Shown here piece by piece: positions 38,801-52,370 of a stretch of 64,000 nt of DNA; the first letter of the stretch is position 1, and the number at the start of each line of letters is the position of its first letter. The notes under the pieces were generated by a model. It did no database searches. It was not told the DNA's origin and saw only the letters and a program-made list of their open reading frames with translations. Origin of the DNA: Chaetorhynchus papuensis (taxonomy: Eukaryota; Chordata; Aves; Passeriformes; Rhipiduridae); the NCBI GenBank assembly GCA_013396525.1, contig VWYX01000709.1, positions 366,310 through 430,309 on the forward strand, read 5' to 3'. Made by a program: the position numbers and the translations under genes.

Positions 38801-40558
38801 TTGGGGTAAGAAGTTTTCAGGATTAAATAATTGTGCTCTGTCTTGCTAACTATATTGAGCACACGTCTATGCATTGTTTTTCTTTATCATTGTGCCTTTT
38901 AATGAAATATGTGGGGTTTAAAATCTCTGATGAAAGGATTTGGGCCGGGGTGCTAGTAAGTTCACGACTAAGGCTATTGAATGTTTTTGAAAAAGCTTTC
39001 TGTGGCCTTTAGCAAGACTGGAAACTAGTAGAAAGGATACTGTTCAGAGACTTTGAAATAAAGGTGGATGCCAACAAGACTTTTGTGAATTTTAAAGAGC
39101 CTTCTACCTGTCTCTCTCTGTCTGTATTGCAGTATAAAAAAATCTTTGCTTCCATAGGAAGCAACTTTGTTTCTATCCAGGGCTGTATGTTCTATGTGTG
39201 CTATCTATTCTTAATATGAAGTTTCAACAGTATGTGCAGCTTACATTCACAGTAGCCATCTATCACTTGAAAGAAGGCTTTAATTAACAGAACCCTGATT
39301 TTAATGAGGTACTGAGCCATGGTCTTGTAAATTCTGCAGCACAGAGAATCGCTTAGTTCAGGTTCACTCGTAACAATCCTCAGCAGCTCGGTGTGTTTTA
39401 TGACTCTTTAACATATTTTGATGTTAATCTAGGAACCCTTTCTGGAGCGACTGTGTTCTTTACCTTGTAAGCATATTTTGAATTAATTGTGTTAAGTTTT
39501 TAAGGCATAACTGTTACTTGCTTTCTGATCAAAATGTCTGGTATGCCTGAACTATTCACCCTGGGCCTCAAAGGGGATTCACTGCTCTCATATCCTTTCC
39601 AAAAACATCTTTGCTGCAGTACCTAGGCCAGGGTAGGTATTATTTTTGCAGAAGCTACTCACATTTAACAACTGTAGCAAAGTAAACACGTTTTGCCATT
39701 TCCCTTATCTCCTCCTCCTGTGACTTCAGGAATGTGCTGTGCAGGAGAAAAGGGCAGTTTCGGTGGCATGGTTGATGCCCTGGCTGAGATGTGCTAATTT
39801 AAATGTGCTGCACTTGACACAAAACCAGAAGGTGGGAAGTGAGGCATCCTCGCGTTTCTGTATCCTCATGCCTGAGGTGGCCCTTCGCCGGTCCGCGACT
39901 GATCCAAAGTGACAGCAGCACGCTGAGCTGCTTTAACCTGTAACAAGCTCTCCCCACTCCTGAGGGGCAATTCCAGCATGCTGAAGACAGAAAGACGTAT
40001 CTACAAGATCCCTTTCCCTGAAAATGCTGCGTGGGGTGAAGATGGTGGCTCTGCAGCAGTGCAAAAATGTTCCCTTTGTGGGAGGGATGGCCCTGGGGCA
40101 GCAGTGCCTGCTGCTTTCCCTGCTGTTTCCCAGAGCCCTCGCTAAGCAGAGCACGTAGGGGAATTTAAGAATGAATCCCTGTGTGAAAAGGGTTTTTTTC
40201 CCCTCTTTTGAAGTATGATCGCTTACAAGAAGCCATTCAGGTTGTTGTGAATGTTTTTTTAATGGAGACATTGCAAAGACAGGGCTCCCCCATGGAACCA
40301 AGAACCAGAAATGTTGAAATAGTTCCTTGACAATGAAAATGGAGTGCCATTCTGACAGATTTTAAGCACTAAATATACAGCTGTTTATCCACAGCAAAAT
40401 AGGAAATTGATAAAACTCAAAGCATGGGGTACACTTTTTCAGGTAATAATCACGCATTAAACTAAATTTTTATTATTTCATAATCCAAATGGCCCAGTAT
40501 TTAACTGGGTTTTTTTAAACTATTATGGACCTTTAGTAGCATTTTTAAAAAAGACTGA
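35808..40558. other. Intron stretch; CpG cluster only
   Basis: Nothing was recognised except the short CpG cluster at 39851. A second, looser CpG-containing patch lies at about 37560-37765. Confidence 0.45.
39851..39897. other. Short CpG cluster
   Basis: Six CpGs occur in 47 bp (TCGCG, TTCGCCGG, TCCGCGA). A 122-codon minus-strand frame (39933-40301) follows with no recognisable domain. I do not call it a gene. Confidence 0.4.
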
Positions 40559-41251
40559 GTAGAATCAAAAAAGTTTTGGATTGGAAGGGACCTTAAAGAC
40601 CATCTAGTTCCAACCCCCTTTGCATGGGCAGGGACACCTTCCCTTAAACCAGGTCACTCAAAGCCCCATCCAACCTGGCCTTGAACACTTCCAGGGATGA
40701 GGCATCCACATCTTTTCTGGTCAACCTGTGCCAGTGCCTCACTGCCCTCATAGTGAAGAATTTCTTCCTGATCTCTAATCTAAACCTATCCCTTCAAGTT
40801 TGTAGCCATTCCCCCTTGTCCTATCAGTCTGTACCCTCTTGTAGCCCCCTTAAAGCACTGAAAGAGGCTCTAAGGTCTCCTTGGAACCTTCTCCCCAGGC
40901 TGAACAAGCCCTCTCAGCCTGTCTTCAAAGAAGAGGTGCTCCAGCCCTCTGAGCATCTTCATGGTCCTCCTCTGCATGTCCACGTTGTTATGTTGGAACT
41001 CCAGTTCTGAACATAGCACTGCAGGGGTCTCACCAGAGCAGAGGAGAGGGGCAGAATCCCCTCCCTCACCTGCTGCCCGTTGGTGCTTTGGATGTTACAC
41101 AGGTGGTTTCTGGGCTGCCAGTGCACATTGCTGGGTCATACTGAGTTTCTCCCCCACCAACACCCCCCATTCCTTCTCTTCAGGGTTGTTCTCGTTCCAT
41201 TCTTCACCTGATCTATACCTGTGCTTGGGATTATGATGACCCATGTGCTGG
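40559..41251 (-). mobile_element. CR1 LINE, about 690 bp; longest copy in the window
   Basis: Reverse complement of CR1 from the tail side (GGATTGGAAGGGACCTTAAA, GGGCAGGGACACCTTCCCTT) through GGTGCTCCAGCCCTCTGAGC and CTCACCAGAGCAGAGGAGAG to GTGCTTGGGATTATGATGAC. The far part corresponds to the 3' end of ORF2 (reverse transcriptase), but it is broken by indels and encodes nothing intact. The tail octamers are degraded (AGAATCAAAAAAG). The 109-codon plus-strand frame here is antisense to the element. Confidence 0.93.
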
Positions 41252-41851
41252 AAATATGTTTTTAGCAAATGGATATGTTATTTAATATCTTACTGATTCA
41301 CTAATGCTATGTGAGCACATAACATTATACCCATCTCTGTACTGCCAGCATTCACACTTGAAGTGTGGACTTCTATTTGCATTTTGTAAAACTGTGCATT
41401 TCATAACATTGGAGTTCAGCATAATCTTTAGACTTCACCATCAACTTCTATTTCATATTATCAAGGAGCTCCACTTCCAGAATTTAACTGATGCTTCTGT
41501 TCAAATTATTGGTGACTTGTTTTCTCCTAAGATCAGCAAATGATGAGAATAATTTTATTTGAATCTAAGTAGTCTTCCTATTCAAGGACTGTTGAAAGAA
41601 AACTTAAATCAGTATTCAAATTACTATTCAGACTCTGGTTTTTTAAGTGATGGTGCATTTTCATTGTCTTGTCCTACTCGTGTTGTGATGAGAATGTAGA
41701 ATTAGACCTTCTGGTATCTGTGGTTTGTACCACACATAAATGTAACTGTACCTGACTTGTTCATCAGCTGGTAATTGAGAACATCAGCAATGGTTTCCAG
41801 TTTAGTTGCAAGCTCCAAGAGTTTTGTTTGTGGATTGGGTTTTTTGTTGTG

Positions 41852-41869
41852 TTTTTTTTTTTTTTTTTT
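41852..41869. repeat. Poly-T run, 18 nt
   Basis: Eighteen T followed by CCCTCCAG, so it looks like a splice acceptor. No exon-like sequence follows. Confidence 0.9.
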
Positions 41870-43164
41870 CCCTCCAGAATTTAGCGGAAGTGAATGTGCA
41901 TTTACTTTGGCAATCCCATTTCAGGCGATGTTATTAGGGACTCCTTTTTGGAAGCATCAGTGTGGTCTTCTTGGACCTGAACCCTTGCTGAACACTAAGA
42001 GCTACTCAACAGTTTTTACAATCTGTTGTCCTGTAAAGTAATAAATGGCCCAAATTTTCTACACACTAATTAAAATTCCATTTCTCATGAATTCCTTAAT
42101 TGAGAGCAAGTCATTATGTGCTTTGTTGATTCTTAAGTGCAAAGATAATTGCAATGGGCAGCATGAAAGTGGTTTGATTATTGCCTGTCGACTCTTGTGA
42201 ATTCTAATAGGTCTAATTGCATAGCATCAATTCATCATCTCAGCATCACTTTTTATTATTAGCTTTCTGAATTGTAATGTGCTCATAAAGAAGTGCAGTA
42301 GTATATTAAGGATGACTTGGTACCTGGCCTATTGTAATTTTCCTTCCTTTCCTAATGTTACTATTGAAATTAGATGTTTATTTTATGGTCCCCATTTGCA
42401 GAAACTACTTCAAAATTTGTCTCCATGAAGAAAAGGATACTGTCTTCCTCTGAAGTTGCATTTATAATTTCTCTGCTAAATGACAGTCAGTCCTATTTTG
42501 TTACTTCTCTAAATCCTTCCCATAAATCCTGACCATAATGTGTTGGCTGCGAAACATCTAAAAAAACCATCATGACAGGGTTCTTTGTTGTTGCTGAACA
42601 TTATTTAAATGATGAGGACTCTAATGAGGTTAAGTTCCTAACAAAACTTCTATTGGCTGAGAAGCAGGGGAAAAGGAGCAGTTGGTTGTATTAGAATTTC
42701 ATTCTATGGGAATTTGGGAAGAAGGTTTGGTTTTGCGGGATGTCCTTTTTTTTTTTTTTGTCCCTAAAGCCAAGGGTATCAGTTTGGAAAATCTTGAAGA
42801 TGGCTGAACATAACTAGAGAGGAACGCACAATATTTTAGCTAAAGGTTATGAGGGTCTGGATCAGTAATTTTTAATAGGTTTTACTGCAAATATGCAGAA
42901 AAATCCTAGCTTCTGTGAAAGATGAAGTTTTACCAAGCCAAATATTTAAATTATAAACCATGAACACTATCAGTACTAACATGGGGTAAAAGTTTCCTTT
43001 TGAGTTTTTTTGAGAATGAGAAGATGCCTTTGTGCTTATGCTAAAGCTTTGCCTTTTTCTAAAGCTTTAAAGTATAGTGAAATCATCTTCCAAGATTCCT
43101 CATCCTTGGCCTCTTCCATCTGGTACTATTTACAGACTTCTCAAACAACAGCCACCAACAGCCA

Positions 43165-43212
43165 GGGCTGCAAAGTGATTTTCCAAGTCATACAGCAGCC
43201 CAGGTGGGTTTT
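43165..43212 (+). mobile_element. Possible second MIR-like relic
   Basis: GCAAAGTGATTTTCCAAGTC followed by ATACAGCAGCCCAGG is reminiscent of the MIR core, but more diverged than the copy at 19565. It could be chance. Confidence 0.25.
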
Positions 43213-45723
43213 AGCACTTAACTGTGTAAATGGCACTGATGAAGCAAGTGGATTTACCTTTTTCAGTGTGTTGCTTTCAGGCCCAGGATCCACATTGCAA
43301 ACACTCAAGTGTGTAAGGTTGGGTGGTTTGCATGGTTAGTATCCTGCATTTGGCTTGCTCTGAAAAAAAAAAAAAGTGCAGCGGTATCACAAGAACACAT
43401 GAAAGTACATGTGTGTGTTTGATTTTCTTTTCTGCTGTCTTGCCCAACATGTTTTTGCTTGCTTGACTGTATGCTGCTCAGCTGGCAAGGTCAGCCAAAT
43501 GGTTTGCTGCTTCACGTGCTCCGATTTCTAGCACTTTGTGAACAGTAAGAGCTGACATTATTCTTGAAGCAATTGCTTTCACTGTGAAAATACCAGTTTG
43601 TCTTTCCAACAACCCATGCAAGGGGAAATGGCGCTGTGAAGTACGACTTTGCACATGGACTTCTAAAATGTCCCTCTAATCCTCAGGCTGGTTTTCAAGT
43701 GGATAATGTGATTTTGCAGACATTTCTTCTTTTCCTGGAGAATCAATGCATTGAGCTTGTGGGCCCTGGTGGTGGCAAAATAACCATTTTGCCTCAATAA
43801 AAAGTCAAATAAAATTTACAAATATTTTTGTCAATATGGTTTCCCAGAAATGAAGAAGTTCCCTTCCTCAGGGGACAGTCTTGGGTTTGGAAATGGTGTG
43901 GTTCTGACCCTGGTCACCCTCGCAAGTTTTGCCATCTCCCCATTAGATTTTTTTCAAAGGTATTGCTGCCGTTTCTAGCCCTACTCTTTCGGGTTCCCAG
44001 TTCCTAAACCCCAGTATCCTTTTTAAGTGACTTGAGTTAGAAATTCTCCACTGTGACAGGCTATTGGCATGCTACAATATTTCTGAGCGCATAAGTTGAC
44101 TTTACTTACATCTGTGTTTCCTTTACAGAAAATTGAAGCTCAAGAATGTCCTTCAGCAGTTCTTTTAGCTCATTATATGACTTTCCAGAAGGTTGTTTAA
44201 ATACCTCTTTCTCAACTGAGCTGAACAAGAGGTGACACCAGTGTTTCTCCAAGGGCTCTTCCTAGTGACATTGACATGGAGAACATTAGCAGTGTAATAA
44301 GGCTCAGCAAGTTGCTAACAGTTCACTTTGCAATACATTTTTTTATCTGGAAAATAGTTTCCCTGTTTCTTATTTTGGTACATTTGTTCATGCTGGAAAT
44401 TCAACTGTTTACAACTTACACTGATGCAAAACACTCTCAAGATGTTTGTCAAAGCTTGTTTTTCACTTGGAACCACAGGAGCATTACATATTGTGTGAAA
44501 TATCGTACCACAATTTTTGCTAAATACCCTTGTTGGATGCTTCTCATGTTTCTACTTAGCTTTTTTGCCGGCCAGTGATTCTGAACACGTTTGCTGGAGA
44601 CTTTTAGCTCCTTTCCACCTCAGTGGTGCTTACCAGTGGTGTTGGTGAGCTGACCTCTGTTGTAAGCAGGCAGCTTCTGTACCCCAGACAGCAAGTAGCC
44701 TGGCTGAGCTGGTCACAATCCGTGAGAAGGTGTATATGCCTTAATAAGCAGTATTGCTCAGTTAGATGTTGTGATATGAACACAATCCAGACAGTAAATG
44801 GAGTAAAGCGTTCTCTTGTCATTTTCTATTCTCTCCTTTTGATATCTTTCTGAGCTGGAAGGCTGAAGAGATCAGATGATTTCAGTGATGCTTGTGGTAT
44901 CTGTGAAAGCTCAGTTCTGAAAGAAAACTGATAAAAGCACTAAGGGCAGAGCACCTTCTTTGTCCCCTCGCCTGCTGCCCTATCAGTGGAGGTATGAACT
45001 GAAGGGAAAATTGTAAACTTGGGCTCAAATTTAAAGAGTCCTGAGAACAAGCAAGATGTAATAAGTCGTGGGCTGTGCCCTGTTGGCACTGGGAAAAGGC
45101 TCTGGTCAGCTGAGTGTGTGTAGAATGAAGCATATTAGGGCAATTCTGCCTCCACTGTACAGCAAAATGGCTGCTCTCAGTCTTGATTCAAGATTTGTAT
45201 TTACTTAGTTCTGCTAAAACAGTAGCTGGATTTATTAACAATATAAATTAGCCTCTTTTCTCTTTCCTTTTGAAGTATTCAGAGAGTAGTGGCTGTTTAT
45301 TACAAAGCATGCAGGTAGCCGGGTTGAAGCACTGAAGTTCTTCTCTAAATCTGTTATTTTTTTCTCTGTTCCATTTCTATAGCATAGATTGTCTGTCTGT
45401 AGTCTGTGCAGACATATGTCTTTCTATTTCCCTCCTCCCTCTAGGACCAGGCTTGCTTGTGCCCTGCCTCCATCATCTGCTGGGTTTGCTTTTAGGATGG
45501 ATTGCAGAGCACTGGATTCCAAGCACTAATATTTGTCTCATTGCCAGCTGATGAAACTAAACTATCTTTCAAACTAGAGAGCATCTCTGGGGAACAGGAG
45601 GGGGGCAGAACCGTCAAAGGAATTTATCTTGGCATGTACAGCATTCTCACAACTTGGTGTCTGGAACATGTTGATATCAGGAGGGTGCTTCACTGTGGTT
45701 TCAGCCACCTAAAATGAAAACAC

Positions 45724-45759
45724 AATTGATGATATAAAATAAATTGATGATATAAAATA
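45724..45759. repeat. 18-bp tandem duplication, two identical copies
   Basis: AATTGATGATATAAAATA is repeated twice without change, which suggests a recent event. Confidence 0.9.
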
Positions 45760-47760
45760 AAATTCCTCTTCTAGGCAAGAAGTCTCATCCTATGGTTCAA
45801 GAGCTGTCCAGTTATTTCACTTACAACACTTAATATAAGGCGATTAAAGTGGCACTGGCAACTGGAAATTTAGTCAGCTTTTAAAAACGAGTTGAGCTTA
45901 CTTTTGGGTGCTGCATCATATGTCCCTGACTGAGTTTGGGAGAGAGGTGGCAATAGTAAATTTAATTTTTTCCTCTTTTTGTTGTTTTGTGATGGGTTCA
46001 TAGGTATAGCAAGGGAAACCATCTCTAAAGGAGCTTACTGTAGACAAAAGATCTGTTAAATGCAGGTTGCTAAAAGTACAGAAGAGAAATACTTAAAGTC
46101 GAGTAAATTAGAGACTGTTTTTCTTGTGAAAGTAAAAAGGTAGTAAGAGCGAGATTTTTCAGTGATGCCCTTTAAAAGATGAAATGTTAAATGTGTATTC
46201 CTTCATCCTGAAGGTGTGCTTTAATTTCATTTGCTGTTGTTTGGATCCTTGTTACCTTTAAGCAGTAGTCTCACTGATTTCTGTCTGATTGCTCCCAAGC
46301 TTGGAAGCAGTTTGCCAGTTTGGAACTATAATCACTGTGTTTATTGCTATGAGAAAAAGACAGTATTCTCTGTATAGAATGGAGTCCTGTAGCACAGTTC
46401 AAATGAATCCTTAGCTCTGTCTTTTAAACTGGGATTTATTGTATTTTTAAAAACATTTAATGGTTTCAGTCTTTTAATTTCTAACCTTCTCCTCCATCTG
46501 TGTCTACTTGGCTTTGAGAGGTGATAAATGGTACCAAGAGGCTGCACAAAGCTCTCCTATCTGTATTGCAAGAGCTGTATTTTATTGTTTGTGGTAGGGG
46601 AAATACTGAACTTTCCTTGCATGGTTTCCAGTGTTCAAACTTGCAAGTTAATAAGGCTGATTTAGCTGCCACTGGTTTCTTTTGAAGGTACATGGAGAAC
46701 CTGTAATTTTATCACATTTTTCTATTTTTCTTAAAGAAGACATGCAAAATCCTTAGCAAAGCATCTAATTTCTGCTGTGAGGGATATGTAGATTAGAGAA
46801 GTGTCAAACAAAAAAGATGTGCTCCAATTTCTGAGGTGAAAGAAGTTTGTTTATCCCCAAGAAAACATATAGAAATAGTACATGAAAAAAACCAAATGTG
46901 GGAAACTTTTTGTAATGTGCTGCCCTAAAGGAACAGATGCACCAGTGAAGCTATGAATATAATAAATTTGTCTTTGAAACTCTTAAGTCATATTTTGCCT
47001 CTTGAAGAAGCCTATAAAACTTCCTATTAAGGAAACAATTTTTTCAGTGTTTTTAAAAACCTTTTTACCTGAAGTGATCTGATTAAAAAATTTGTATCCC
47101 TTCAATGGGCAGATAAAACCAATGCTGGCAGTTTCCCCTCGTTTCACCTGAGGTTATTCTGCTGCTAGTGTGTGATGAAGGGTTGTTTAGTTTGGTCTTC
47201 TGAAAACTTCCTGCTATAGTCACTGGTCCTTTCAAGTGAAGATAGTGTTTTGTAAGCTTTTATGGTAATATTCTTAAATCCTACATGAAGGACATTTAAT
47301 TTGAGTGATTCAATATTTTCATGAGGGAAAGAAAGCCTTGAAGTATTGGCACAGTGTCTGTGGATCTGTTTGTATTTAAGATGTCCCATGGCCATGGTAA
47401 ACATAACATGTTGGATTGTTTTCTTTGTTTCTTGGGATGTCTTCCTTTGCTTCAACATCCCTACAATGAAATTGACCAAATAATAAAGAACATTTTAGTA
47501 AGAAATGCTGGAAGTTATCAAAACAGAATATGCACAGGAAAAATCCTTGCAAATAGCAAATAGGAAATTTTGCTAAGGCTTGTTGCTAAATTATCAGAGC
47601 ACTCTCTAGCACTGTTCAGCACTCAGAGGAAAGTGTAAGAAATTTAGTTTTGAGTATTAATCTTTTCTGGATAAAAGTAGTCTGGTACTATGTTTTGTAG
47701 TGAGGCTGAGTGAGGTTTTGTGGATTTTTTGTGAATGGTTGGGGGTTTTTGTTTGTTTTT

Positions 47761-47782
47761 GGTTTGGTTTGGTTTGGTTTGG
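47761..47782. repeat. (GGTTT)n simple repeat
   Basis: Four GGTTT units plus GG, within a longer G/T-rich stretch (47739-47814). It is not the vertebrate telomere unit (TTAGGG). Confidence 0.9.
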
Positions 47783-50700
47783 CATTTTTGAGGGGTTTTT
47801 TGTTGTTGTTTTTTATTTTCCCCATATCCTAAAGGGTATATTTATGCTTTAACTGTGCAATACACCAGCACAGGTAACTAAATTCACTTCAACAGAACTG
47901 GGTTGGACACTGAGTACAGACGAAGTGTGACAAGGGGTCCGTGCTTTGAGAAGCTGAGAACGTGCATTAGCTCATTTCTGATTTCTGTGCCTTTGTAATT
48001 AATCCAGCTCAAAAACTAGAACTGAAGTTAACTTAATCCCCATTGGCATTTTATGACTTGATTTGTGTTGCATGTTTTTTTGGGCAATATTTGCAAGAGT
48101 CTCTACTGAATCAAGAATCAAGTGGGATTGAATATCCCTTGAATTTACGTGGCTGGTGTTACATCCTTTACCAGGCTGTGGATTTTGGTGTAAAATTTCT
48201 GTGGAATGGAAGAGTGAAACTTGGTCTTAGTGTCTGAAGAATAAATACTCTATTTGGGGCAATCAAGTTTATTTTTGAGTGTTGAACAGCTTTATCAAAT
48301 GAATTAAACCCAGACTCGCTCACAAACATCTTTTGCTATTCAGTATAGTGAAAATAGAGAACTGTTGTGGCTCATTCTTTCCTACTTGTAGCAAACATTA
48401 ACCAAAAGACAGATTAGGATATTTTTGTCTATAGCCTTGTCCACTTGCAAAGAGTAATAGTCAGTGAGAGGTTGAGAGCATTGCTTGGGTCAAGGGGGTC
48501 ATTTGGTATGTGTTTCATGAGCCACTCGATGAGGAGGGTGCTTAGCCAAGCTCCTCTGCTGTTACAACAAAATGATGTTTGCTCTAGTGTGTGGAGGACA
48601 GAATCTGCTTGGGGCAGCACAATTTCATCTCTTCTGTTTCTCCTAGGTATATTAAGGTCTTTATTTGGGTGGGAAGGTAGGGAACAAGGATAACATTTGA
48701 CCATTTCTGCTGCAAATTTTTCCAGAAGAGATTAAAAAAGAAACCAGAAATAACAAGTCATGAATGTCATAATTTCATGTTCAGTCTTGTCATGTTCATT
48801 TCATGTTCATTTGTATCACACTATGAATATCCCAAGTGGAGCCATTGCCTTTTAGCTTTACACGTAGGCAATTATTTCCATGGAAGTTGTGGGGCCGTCT
48901 GTCTAGCCACTGCTTTGACATCTGTCATCGTGGCACTAAATTGCTTTGTAAAACCTATTACTTTGGGATATAGTATAGTGTCTCTTAATTGCACCACTTG
49001 CTTCTCCTGCCTGAACAGAGCCTACTTTTGTTTCTGATGTTAATGGTGAGGCCCTGATGGCAGTGATGCTGTAAGTTCATTGATGGGAGGGGAACTGCTC
49101 TGGGATTACACAGACATACTTGGGCCTTGTATTTTATGACAAGCATGAGTGCCAAAAAGGCCTGGGCTTTGACTTGTGTGACTTAATTCTCTGGCCGGCT
49201 GTCGAGGCAGTGGTGTAACCATTGCAAACAAGCTCTCTGTGTTTTTCAGCTTCCTACGGATGCTGAGCGGTCACTCTCTGCTAAATGCAGGCTATTGAGT
49301 GTAAACTTCTGTGGCTCCCCAAAGGATCTCTCAGGCTCGGCAAATCCTTCGCCTCTCCCTGTGGGAATATTGTTTTCTGACTCTCTGTGCTGTCTTTTAG
49401 TTAGGATATACATCTAACCCACAATGAGGGATGCTGGTTAATAATTTACGATAAATATATTCTTTACCTTTCCTTGGCAGACAATGCCATTTAGGTGAAA
49501 AATGGCTTAAATATTTTACACAAATGACTTCTAGATATTATAGCTTTTGCAGCTAATGATACATTTTTTGTGTTCACCCAAAACAGTTAATTAATCACTG
49601 AAGGCAGCTGTAAAAGGTACAAAGTTCAGATTGAGCAGTGCTTATTTCCTCAAGCCTAAAAACCTGAGACTGACTCTTAAACTGCTCATAAATGCAATAT
49701 ATACCTGTATAAAGCAGAGAAATGCTTTGAACTTAGGGGTTGTATTGTATGTAGTCACACACAGCATTCTGTGATTTATAAAAGATGTCTTACATTTATA
49801 ATATTCAGCTCTGCTAATCTACTTTTGGAGACACAAAATTAGAGTGCAGTCCTGTGGGATTCATTTCAGCTGAACTTAAAATTAACAGTTGTTTCTTGCA
49901 CACTGAAAATGTACTTTTTATGTGCATGTGCATGTAGCTAGAAATAGAAAATGAACAAGGTGAGCAATTTGTATACCAAAGCAATAGGCTCTGCACATTC
50001 CTGAAGAATAGGGATAGCCAGTAGGTATGAATATCTGGAGGTAATTCCATTTGCCACCAACTGAACCTCAGCTGTTCCTTTTCAGCACCAATATGGTGGG
50101 TGCCTATTGTGTAAATCAACCGATAATAGTTACAAATGGAGCCCTTAACGCTCTGAATTTTTATCGGATTTTTCTTAAAATTCAATGGCGCACACAGTGC
50201 TGTACCTTCCTTCTTGAAATTCATATGGTTCCTGCTGTGATTGACAGGGTACAGCTTCATTATGCAGTTGGCTGGATGGGCCGATTACGGCTATGAATGT
50301 GTAAAAGGGGTGAATGAGAGAAATGTGTAATTGATTCTGGCTGTGGTTCATTAACAGTGTGAATGCACCACACTCACACCTGTAAGGGAAAGAATCAGAG
50401 AAACTTATTTGTACTTTTTCAGTTGTTTGGAAAAGCTCACTGTGATTATATTTTCGCCATCTAGTGTCACATTTTCAAAGAACAAGGGAAGAGTAAATTA
50501 TATTGAAAGTAATTTATGTCAGTTCTCCAGGCTGGTTTTTGAAGCACAGTCACTTCTCTTCACCCTTTTCAACTGGAAGTTGTGTTTCAACCTTGTCCAT
50601 GCTGCTCTGTCCTTTCTCCATAGCAGTGCAGTTAAAAACTCTTGTGAGAAACAGCAAGTTAAGGTGTATGGATTGACTTTTTAAAGAAAAAGACCTGAGA

Positions 50701-52261
50701 AAACAAGCCTCATTGGCCTTTTTACATATAAAGTTTGTACTTTACAGCAGCTGTAGTTCCATTTCTGAAATATCTTCTTTCCTTAAAAACACTGTTTTAA
50801 ACCAACAGCTTAGTTAGCATTAGAAGCAGTTTGATCCACTGCTGTGGCCTGAATCCCAGATGAGGATATACCTTCCTCGTGGGCTCTCCACCTCAATGTA
50901 CTATCAAAAATGTAAGCAAACATCTCTGCTCTGTGTACAGAAAGTGATTTACAAAACCATGGATTGCAGCTTTCTTTTTAATGAAGTTTCCTATCAGTAA
51001 GCTTGGCTGGAAGACTGACCACAGTAAATCAGCAGCTTCACAGCAGTGCTGGCAGTTTCATTAGACATAAAAGTTAAAATACTACAAATGTGTGGTGTGT
51101 GTGGTTAGTGTGGCATTCTCTGAGTGATGAGTGTTCCCTGTTTTGATCTGTTTACTTGGTTTTGAAGATCAAAAAAACATGTTTTGGTTTTTTGGAAATG
51201 TTTGTATCCCTTACACCTGTATGACCTCACTGAGAAGTGCTTGGACCCCAAAGGGTACAGATGCTCCAAGAACAAACAGGAGCCAGCTTTTCCAGCCAAA
51301 CTAAGTATTTTGGGGGTTTCTCTACGTTTCCCCCAATTTAAAGGTTTTTAGGTGATGAGACCACTTCTGTTTCATGCCATCATGCCCACAGCGTACCTTC
51401 AGACCATGGTGCTCATCCCCATGGCTGGTGCTCCCACCTGCCTTGCTGCTGCAGTCAGTTTGCCTTCTCTGGTGAAACTCATTCCTGTGTATGTATCCTG
51501 TGACAATCCTTTACCATTGTGTTTTCCTTCAGAAAAGCTGTGCTCTTTCCCAGGATCCTTGTTCTGGCTGGGTGTGGAAGGTGCCAGCTAGGGCTTGCAC
51601 ATCCATGGTTGTCCTTGCCAGCAGTGCTGGAAGTTTACATTTGAGGCTGGCTGCTGTAGTGGGTGGCCAGAACAGCAGGACAGCAGTTCTGCCCTGCATT
51701 TTCTTGTGGACATATGTCTGTAGACGTCCCCTATGGCTCATACTCCTCCATCCTCCAGCTCTCTGCCGGGAACAATGTGTGAGAGGAAAGGAAACTTTAT
51801 TGTGACAGACAAGCTTGAAGTTTGACAGTCTTTGTTGATATATTAAAAATAAATGGTGCCGCTTCAGCCTGTGAAGTCTGATTCTCAGGTAGTAACTGCA
51901 TGGGCTGAAGGAGGGGGAAGAACTGTTTTGTTTCTGGTTTGTTTCCTTTATGCCTGTATAATCTCAAAGGGTTTTGCCCACCTGCAAACCTTAAGGTATT
52001 TCGGAATAGCTTGAGCAGAATAACATGTAGTTTATGAAATGTATGTATACACTGATTTTATTGACAATGTACAACAATAAAATTATTACTTCTCTGTTTG
52101 TCTGCCAACCATAAAGCACTGGCATAGTAGTAATGCTGCTCTGCTAATAAAATCTTTATCATGTGTTTCAGTATAATAATGTGCCTAAGAAAAGCATTTT
52201 TTTTCCAATAATATGCTGTAAACAATTGCAATAGTTGTGATATTTTATAAACCAGTTCAAA

Positions 52262-52370
52262 GAATCATAGAATGCTTTGGGTTGGAAGCAACTTTAAAGA
52301 TCATCTAGTTCCAAAGACCCTTCCATAGGATGCTTCCCACTAGATTGGGTTGGTCAGGGCCTATTCAATT
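52262..52370 (-). mobile_element. CR1 LINE 3' end, fragment
   Basis: Starts GAATCATAGAATGCTTTGGG, then GATCATCTAGTTCCAAAGAC and GATGCTTCCCACTAGATTGG. This is about 110 bp of CR1 3' end, moderately diverged. Confidence 0.9.

Larger units (their letters stand above)
41252..52261. other. Longest stretch without interspersed repeats (about 11 kb)
   Basis: Only simple repeats, the 18-bp duplication and one doubtful MIR-like relic were seen. Frames of up to 148 codons (49814-50260, -) show no domain. The lack of recognisable insertions contrasts with the cluster that follows at 52262-54328. Confidence 0.45.

Noticed and set aside
40681..41010. 109-codon plus-strand frame
   Set aside because: It lies inside a minus-strand CR1 copy and arises from antisense repeat sequence.
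47761..47782. Interstitial telomere repeat
   Set aside because: The unit is GGTTT, not TTAGGG.
49814..50260. 148-codon minus-strand frame
   Set aside because: No recognised domain, no splice or promoter context, and a length possible by chance.
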